DNA from: Manduca sexta
Taxonomy: Eukaryota; Arthropoda; Insecta; Lepidoptera; Sphingidae
DNA length: 64,000 nt
Direction of reading: 5' to 3'
Assembly (NCBI RefSeq): GCF_014839805.1
Contig: NC_051126.1
Span: 11,106,609 to 11,170,608 of the forward strand
Of the stretch, positions 60,801-64,000 are shown in pieces. Below the pieces are notes generated by a model. That model saw nothing but the letters and a program-made list of their open reading frames with translations. It had not been told where the DNA came from and did not search any database. Each line of letters starts with the position of its first letter. Position 1 is the stretch's first letter. Both the position numbers and the translations under genes were made by a program.

Positions 60801-63001
60801 CCCTATAATTGTATATATAGAGATAAAAGATTTCCTTGTAAAAATACCTTTAACCATAGTCCAACTGAAGAATAACATTATGATGAAAAAATGAGCAGTT
60901 CCTGTGAGAGTTAACTGGTTCGAAAATGAAAAAACGTGGGTAGGTTATATAACTTACTCGAGTGGTTTTACCTCCGTTCGTCAAATACTTGTGTATAGGA
61001 AAACATTCACTGAAGTGGCTCACAGGTGTATTGAAACTAATTGTTAAAATTAATACCTACTTTGTCTGTATAACATCGCTTTATTACTATAACTGTTGTG
61101 GTGTTATATGTATGAATAATAAATAATAATATATGTTATATTTGAATTGATGTGACAGGAGTAAAATTACTCGTCATTGCGTAATTTATTGTTTGTGGAG
61201 TAGCTAGCGTCATCTTAGGTATAATCTGTATAGTGGCCTTACCACAAGTAACTTGCAGGACGTTTAGGGCATCATATTTTATGAGCAATGACTTAATAAC
61301 GCATAAACTAGTAAGACGGATTAAAACTTCGTTGATGCACGCTGTCACATATATTATTTTGTGCTGAGTGCGCGTGGCTGTTCTGGGAATAAAAGTCTCA
61401 TGGATTATTTTGCCGCAATAACAAGAATCCTATACCTTAATCCAAGACATTTCTGCTCCGAATTCGAACCAAATGTAGATATTAAGTGGTTTCTGTGTTT
61501 ATCACTACATAGTATAAAACAAAGACGCTTTCTCTGTCCCTAGCTTTGTATGCTTAAATCTTTAAAACTACGTAACAGATTTTGATGCGGTTTTTTTTAA
61601 TAGATACAGTGATTCAAGAGGAAGGTTTATATGTATAATAACATCTATTAAATAGTGGAGAAATATTGCACCCGTGCGAAGCCGGAGCGGGTCGCTAGTA
61701 TTTCTATAAAACATTCAAACATCTTCTGGAACTTTCGAATTAATTATAAAAGACTGATATTATGTATTATGTTTAAGAGGTCCATTCCTGCATTACGACT
61801 ATTTTGTTCTTATTAAATTAATCACTCATACTAAAGATGCCTGTCTATTGTTGTGTCTAGAACGGCGAATGGCAGTCGGCGCGTGGCACTGGGGTGGCGG
61901 GTACGGCGCGCAGGAAACAGAGCTTCCCGGCGCGAGCGCAGCCCGTCGCACCGCACGATGTTTCCGCAAACGCGCCCGCCTGGCAGCAACCCGCAGTCGA
62001 CAATGTATGATACCGTTTGTAAATCTTTTTAACTTTATTGCCTTTGTTATATTCAACGGCTGTAGATTTCGAGGACTGTGAGCATGCTTATAGTATAAAT
62101 GATTATTTTATGTAAGTTTGACTGATTATTTTATTTTAGCTTAGGTGTAATGGATTTTTTGTGTTGTCAGCAGGAGGCTAGCGACGGTTCGGCGGGTGGC
62201 GGCGCGGGCGGGCGCGGGGCGGCGCGCGTGGAACTAGCGTGCAGCAACTGTGGCACCCACACCACCACCATCTGGCGCCGGGACGCGCGCGGCGAGATGG
62301 TGTGCAACGCGTGCGGGCTCTACTTCAAGCTGCATGGCGTGCCGCGTCCCACCGCCATGCGCCGCGACACCATACACACGCGCCGCCGTCGGCCCAGGCA
62401 CGACGGCAAACACCCCAGGAACAGTGAGTGACTCCTTAATACTGTTTTTATAAGACTACTCATATAAATGTATCGTGTTTAATATTTGTGAATCGTGTCG
62501 TGTTACAGAGTCCCGGCGCAGCGTGGGCGCGTGCGGAGAAACGGCGGAGAACTCCGGCGGTGGTGGCGGGGGCGGCGCGGGTGGAGGCGGCGGGGAGGGC
62601 GGCTGCGCGGAGGAGGCGGTGCTGGCGGCGCTGCGGCGACAGCTGCAGCCGCACCTGCTGGCGGCGCTGCACGCGCGCCCCGCCGCGCACGGCCGCCAGG
62701 TCCGACTGCACTGCACTCACTCCTCACCTTATACCACTCTAATGTGGCCTCAACATCATTTTTTCAAATCACACAATCAATTTTATGTCTGACATTCTGC
62801 CTGACTTTAGAGTTTAAAGAGTCCAATTCCGTACAGTCGTTAAAGAGATGATAATAAACACCATAAAAATATATAACATGATCTGTTTGTATTAATAAAA
62901 CAAATGGTATTATTCAGGTGAGACACAACGCACCGGAATACGACGAGGCACCGTTGAATTTGGTGGCGAGCCACGTGACCGCCGCAGAGGAGACGCACTG
63001 A
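30866..63001 (+). CDS. ZAD and single GATA-finger transcription factor, complete, 9 coding exons
   Basis: Predicted nuclear DNA-binding protein. Exons: 30866-31012, 31366-31518, 50448-51227, 51314-51425, 53844-53983, 61861-62004, 62171-62423, 62509-62699, 62918-63001. All phases join, giving 667 residues. The N-terminal ZAD has C18/C21 and C61/C64, with [13 protein letters not shown] typical of the dimerising ZAD of insect zinc-finger proteins. The middle (about 100-490) is Ser/acidic-rich and has a SUMO-type VKSEPSE. One GATA finger has C516-X2-C519-X17-C537-X2-C540 ([19 protein letters not shown]), followed by a basic tail with [11 protein letters not shown] Gly-rich stretch and a short conserved-looking end follow. 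From memory the finger and tail are closest to insect GATAd; I leave the symbol blank. The first exon's donor (GTCGGC) is weak, so the exon 1 end is the least certain point. Intron 2 (18.9 kb) contains a complete antisense LRR gene. The stop is TGA at 62999. Confidence 0.9.
31692..50252 (-). CDS. Leucine-rich-repeat type I membrane receptor, complete, 8 coding exons, nested gene
   Basis: Probable cell-surface recognition or adhesion protein. Exons in transcript order: 50229-50252, 49925-50096, 46989-47171, 36379-36602, 36013-36211, 35387-35565, 32373-32542, 31692-31971. All phases join, giving 476 residues. A signal peptide spans exons 1-2 (MYFLTICK then [14 protein letters not shown]). A Cys-containing N-cap with NLT and NCS glycosylation sites follows. 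About ten LRRs run over residues 60-340 (for example [34 protein letters not shown]). A C-cap starts NNWLCNCDL. One membrane helix lies at about 427-451 ([16 protein letters not shown]), then a tail of about 25 residues with no kinase or TIR domain. I do not recognise the specific orthologue. The whole gene lies on the opposite strand inside intron 2 of the ZAD-GATA gene. Its start is 196 bp from that gene's exon 3 and its stop 174 bp from exon 2. Confidence 0.92.
36856..36930 (-). repeat. tRNA-like SINE head
   Basis: On the minus strand CTCTATGGCGCAGATGGCG (A-box region) and GAGTTCGTTTCCCGC (B-box region) are spaced as in a tRNA. The stems do not pair fully, so this is a tRNA-derived repeat, not a tRNA gene. 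It lies in the long LRR-gene intron. Confidence 0.45.
38330..38525 (+). repeat. Dispersed lepidopteran repeat fragment
   Basis: ATCGACTTCAAAAAAGGAGG, then TTCTCAATTCGACTG and CTCCGCCAATCGTGGACCG, are phrases I recognise as a very common repeat in moth and butterfly genomes. It is non-coding and lies within the LRR-gene intron. Confidence 0.45.
39011..39136. mobile_element. MITE copy, same family as 19750-19908
   Basis: AAAAATGGACCAATCAGGACA, interrupted, then TTTTTTTTGGACATGCTTACA and TTTATTGAAAATGG repeat the interior and right end of the copy at 19750. The left end is more decayed. Confidence 0.55.
39280..39425 (-). mobile_element. Fragment of an ACTAG-ended dispersed repeat
   Basis: GAACAGATTTTAAAAATTCTT, interrupted, then GGGCAAAAACTAGT at the right edge resemble the reverse orientation of the repeat end at 61555-61702. 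It is non-coding. Confidence 0.4.
40145..40470 (-). mobile_element. Retroelement 3'-end fragment
   Basis: AATGCCGGCAACGCATCTC, then CTGGTATAGATGGCAGATC, then TCATCAGGTGAACCGTATGC and CTCGTTTGCTCCC are typical of lepidopteran LINE or SINE 3' tails. The intermediate part has decayed. There is no intact ORF. Confidence 0.45.
41121..41447 (+). mobile_element. Metulj-like tRNA-derived SINE
   Basis: The head has AGCGGCGATAGCCTAATTTG (A box) and GCAGGTTCACATCCC (B box). The body has ACGGTGAAGGAAAACATCG and TGGTGGACTAAGGCCTAATC. It ends with CAGGGCTGATATTATTATT. It abuts a solo Penelope-type terminal repeat at 41440-41535. Confidence 0.75.
41440..41550 (+). mobile_element. Solo terminal repeat of the Penelope-like element
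   Basis: TTTTATCGCGATTTTAATATT, interrupted, then TTTTCTCCCGACGTTTCGGA, GACTGCAGCCTTCATGGTC and a decayed mirror end (AAAACCGCGATAAAATACG) match both arms of the element at 45785-46374, here with almost no interior. Confidence 0.65.
43100..43440 (-). pseudogene. LINE retrotransposon C-terminal fragment
   Basis: The minus-strand frame reads [25 protein letters not shown], seen in two overlapping parts: [13 protein letters not shown] and [15 protein letters not shown] Cys-His patch followed by ED.YHIL.EC is typical of the end of non-LTR retrotransposon polyproteins. The frame runs on to about 43100 (95 codons). No reverse transcriptase is found nearby, so it is a truncated remnant. It lies in the LRR-gene intron. 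Confidence 0.6.
43450..43515. repeat. Short inverted repeat
   Basis: CTTCTAGAAACTACG and CGTAGTTTCTAGAA face each other around about 25 bp. It is a small hairpin or MITE relic with no coding content. Confidence 0.5.
45785..46374 (+). mobile_element. Penelope-like element fragment with perfect 84-bp inverted terminal repeats
   Basis: The arms 45785-45868 and 46291-46374 are exact reverse complements over 84 bp (outer end ATAAAAACTAAAAACTATTT, inner end GAAGACTTTGCAGC). Between them a plus-strand frame at about 45963-46195 encodes [20 protein letters not shown], then [19 protein letters not shown]. This is the hallmark end of the GIY-YIG endonuclease region of Penelope-like retroelements. The upstream part ([16 protein letters not shown]) is in another frame, so the ORF is frameshifted. 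Identical arms suggest a young insertion or gene conversion. Solo or decayed arms lie at 16368, 20855, 41440, 53688 and 54895. Confidence 0.8.
45874..45939. repeat. 66-nt perfect palindrome inside the Penelope-like element
   Basis: 33 bases on each side of the centre (GTCGAC at 45904-45909) are exact reverse complements, from AATGTTCAGCG to CGCTGAACATT. There is no loop. It lies just inside the left terminal repeat, where the element's coding end should continue. Confidence 0.9.
47749..47903. mobile_element. MITE with inverted ends CAGTCTTACTTATAAA
   Basis: The left end CAGTCTTACTTATAAA and right end TTTATAAGTAAGGCTG pair with one mismatch. The interior GTGGTTAAGCATTGCTTAA..AGCTGTCAA matches the reverse complement of 58013-58050 in the second copy. 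It lies upstream of LRR-gene exon 3. Confidence 0.65.
48928..49100 (+). mobile_element. Dispersed ACTAGC..CCCGCG repeat fragment
   Basis: ACTAGCTTTTAGTCGTAG then CCCCGCCCGCGTAAAAATTT is the same opening as the repeat at 11573. Its end (TTTAGCGTGATGCGTGAACA) is shared with many lepidopteran elements. It is non-coding. Confidence 0.5.
52291..52375 (+). repeat. tRNA-like SINE head
   Basis: CTATGGTCTAGTAATGGCG (A-box region) and GTGGATTCAATTCCAGG (B-box region) stand about 40 bp apart. The acceptor stem does not close. Probably a decayed tRNA-derived repeat, in intron 4 of the ZAD-GATA gene. Confidence 0.45.
53688..53770 (-). mobile_element. Solo Penelope-type terminal repeat
   Basis: CATGAAAGCTGTAAAGTTTTC, interrupted, then GAAACGTAAAAAATAATAAT and AACCGCGAAAAAATCC follow the right arm of the element at 45785-46374. 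It lies directly before coding exon 5 of the ZAD-GATA gene (53844). Confidence 0.55.
54029..54197. mobile_element. piggyBac-like MITE with TTAA target duplication
   Basis: The element starts CCCATTTAGC and ends GGTAAATGGG. TTAA flanks it on both sides (54025-54028 and 54198-54201). The arms pair over roughly 70 bp, including TGTTTGCCGGCAAACATGAC and AATAACCTTATTATGTAG against AATAAGGTTA. It is 169 bp with no ORF. The TTAA duplication and CCC ends are the signature of piggyBac-mobilised MITEs. Confidence 0.85.
54895..54948 (-). mobile_element. Short Penelope-type terminal-repeat fragment
   Basis: GACCATGAAGGCTGCAAAGT, then ATTCGAAACGTGAAGAGAAA and ATAATAATAA match the inner half of the right arm of the element at 45785-46374. 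Confidence 0.5.
55596..55926 (+). mobile_element. Metulj-like tRNA-derived SINE, best-kept copy
   Basis: The head has GGCGATAGCCTAGTTGG (A box) and GGTTCAAATCCCAAGG (B box). The body has CGGTGAAGGAAAACATCGTG and CCGCACTAGGCCAGCGTGG. The tail ends CAGGGCTGATATTATT. The head matches an RNA polymerase III internal promoter. It lies in intron 5 of the ZAD-GATA gene. Confidence 0.75.
57704..57805 (+). mobile_element. 5'-truncated SINE fragment, same family
   Basis: AAGCCAGCGTGGTGGACAAG then GTAGAGGGCCGTGTCCAACA correspond to the last third of the SINEs at 41121 and 55596, with several changes. No head is present. Confidence 0.55.
57896..58082. mobile_element. MITE, second copy of the CAGTCTTACTTATAA family
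   Basis: The left end CAGTCTTACTTATAA and right end TTATAAGTAAAAC are inverted. The inner TTGACAGCTATTTAAGCAAT..TTAACCATCTCTT is the reverse complement of the copy at 47749-47903. The middle is longer and distinct. Confidence 0.6.
58097..61554. other. Intron 5 of the ZAD-GATA gene, right part, no gene seen
   Basis: AT-rich, with scattered short open frames. The longest hydrophobic one (60086-60376) has no ATG at its start and no recognisable family. A GC-rich patch of GTCGCGTCGCGTCG lies at about 58800. I see nothing else I can support. Confidence 0.4.
61555..61702 (-). mobile_element. Dispersed repeat ending ACTAGCGACCCGCTCCGG on the minus strand
   Basis: On the minus strand it opens ACTAGCGACCCGCTCCGG then CTTCGCACGGGTGCAATA, a very common lepidopteran repeat start, and continues for about 150 bp. 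It lies 158 bp before coding exon 6 of the ZAD-GATA gene. Confidence 0.6.
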
Positions 63002-64000
63002 CTGTCGCGCACTGTGATACCCATGCACCAGTCATCTACACCCTCCCTCCTACCCCTATCCCCCGCCCCATCCCCACAAAACGATCACCTAAGCTCTCGG
63101 GAGTCGAGAATGTCACCTTCCTAACGTGGGTATGTTAACGCGAATGTTCGATAAAATTTGCCCATCATACTTCCTCGAGTCTAAATGTCGTATCGATTGG
63201 CCAACTCGCAGGAAACGTAAAGTGAATTTTGTATATTAAAAATTTAAACAATTTTATAAAACAGACGCTTTAACATGCTCGATATAAAGCAAAAGTATTT
63301 TAAATCAGTGAAAAAGAAAACTCGACGAAACTTAGAATTATTAAGGCCAGTGTTTGAAAGCAATAGTTAAAATAATAATTAAAATATACTTTATAAAGGT
63401 TTGTGAATACGCTGTGGTTCGTTCTTACGAATTATTCATGTGAACGACGTCCGCAGGCTTTATTGAATTGTTGATATTTTTGAGTGAAGTGCGAACGAGT
63501 TACACAAAACTTGTCAAATTTTAAATTGCAATGTTTGAAGTTGGCATTACATGTGAAAAAATATGTTTAGTTAACTAATGAAACAATGATGCCTATTGTC
63601 GACTTCTTAGTGCCTATATAATGTATAGGAATGATCCACAGTCGCATTGCAAGCTAGTATTTAGCGCGCGTATTTATTAACATGTGATATGAACGTCTGT
63701 CAGTCGCGTGTAGCGCAGCACTTGTAAAAGATAATGTATTTTCGTATTCGACGAATCCTTCGCGTTTACTTTTTACGTGTCGTTTTCGTTGTTGATGTTT
63801 CGTGGTTGTGTGTGTTCTGTCTCTCTCTAACCTGCGTTTGTAGAGTGAGACAAGGCATATCCACTCACAATAGGGGATGCATTAAATGGAATGGGCGTCT
63901 ACTTTGCCGACATGTGGCTGGTAGTGGCCAGTTTAATGAATGCAAGTTTGTATGACGCGGTGTTTATTTCGGTGGGTCATCTCTAATTGAATTTATAAAA
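63002..64000 (+). other. 3' untranslated/downstream region of the ZAD-GATA gene
   Basis: This follows the TGA at 62999-63001. It opens with a C-rich stretch (63035-63080) and then becomes AT-rich. No clean AATAAA was found near the stop, so the 3' end is undefined. An open frame at 63734-63955 lacks family features. Confidence 0.35.

Noticed and set aside
62456..62720. Several Pro/Ala/Arg-rich antisense frames at 62.46-62.73 kb
   Set aside because: Reverse-strand images of the GC-rich Gly/Ala coding exon at 62509-62699.
1..64000. CRISPR arrays, operons, prophage or other prokaryotic systems
   Set aside because: All genes have spliceosomal introns and animal domain families. The only arrays are asp coding repeats and a 123-bp transposon-derived repeat without regular spacers.

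Overview
This is a piece of an insect nuclear genome, most likely from a moth or butterfly (Lepidoptera). It is AT-rich and carries multi-exon genes with GT-AG introns. Its repeats look lepidopteran: tRNA-derived SINEs ending in ATT repeats, fragments beginning ACTAGC..GCCCGCG, and a Penelope-like element with inverted ends. I cannot name the species. All gene models were built by hand from splice sites and reading phase. Family names come from remembered protein families, not from a search.

Left part (1-15.9 kb). The first coding exon of the ribosome-collision E3 ligase ZNF598 lies on the minus strand (1478-1645) and runs off the left edge. Divergent from it is a complete asp/ASPM spindle-pole gene on the plus strand (2401-13714, 8 coding exons, 2311 codons). 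About 40 IQ-type motifs are packed into one 5.7 kb exon, and part of that exon is built from 243-nt higher-order repeats. A very small single-exon gene (15649-15756, 35 codons) follows. Its product looks like the last membrane segment of PIG-Y.

Middle (17.8-29.4 kb). A complete minus-strand CLC-7 type chloride/proton exchanger gene has 16 coding exons and 792 codons, with both key glutamates intact. Its introns hold SINEs, MITEs and a long perfect hairpin.

Right part (30.9-63.0 kb). One plus-strand gene of 9 coding exons and 667 codons encodes an N-terminal ZAD zinc-binding domain and a single C-terminal GATA finger. Its 18.9 kb second intron contains, on the opposite strand, an entire gene for a secreted-then-membrane-anchored leucine-rich-repeat receptor (31692-50252, 8 coding exons, 476 codons). 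The long introns of both genes are full of transposable-element debris: a Penelope-like fragment, a LINE fragment, a piggyBac-like MITE and SINEs.

The main genes are functionally unrelated (translation quality control, spindle poles, possible GPI-anchor synthesis, lysosomal ion exchange, transcription, cell-surface recognition). This is ordinary eukaryotic gene order, not an operon-like system. The most notable items are the nested antisense LRR gene, the ZAD plus GATA architecture, the PIG-Y-like small ORF, and the repeat expansion in asp.
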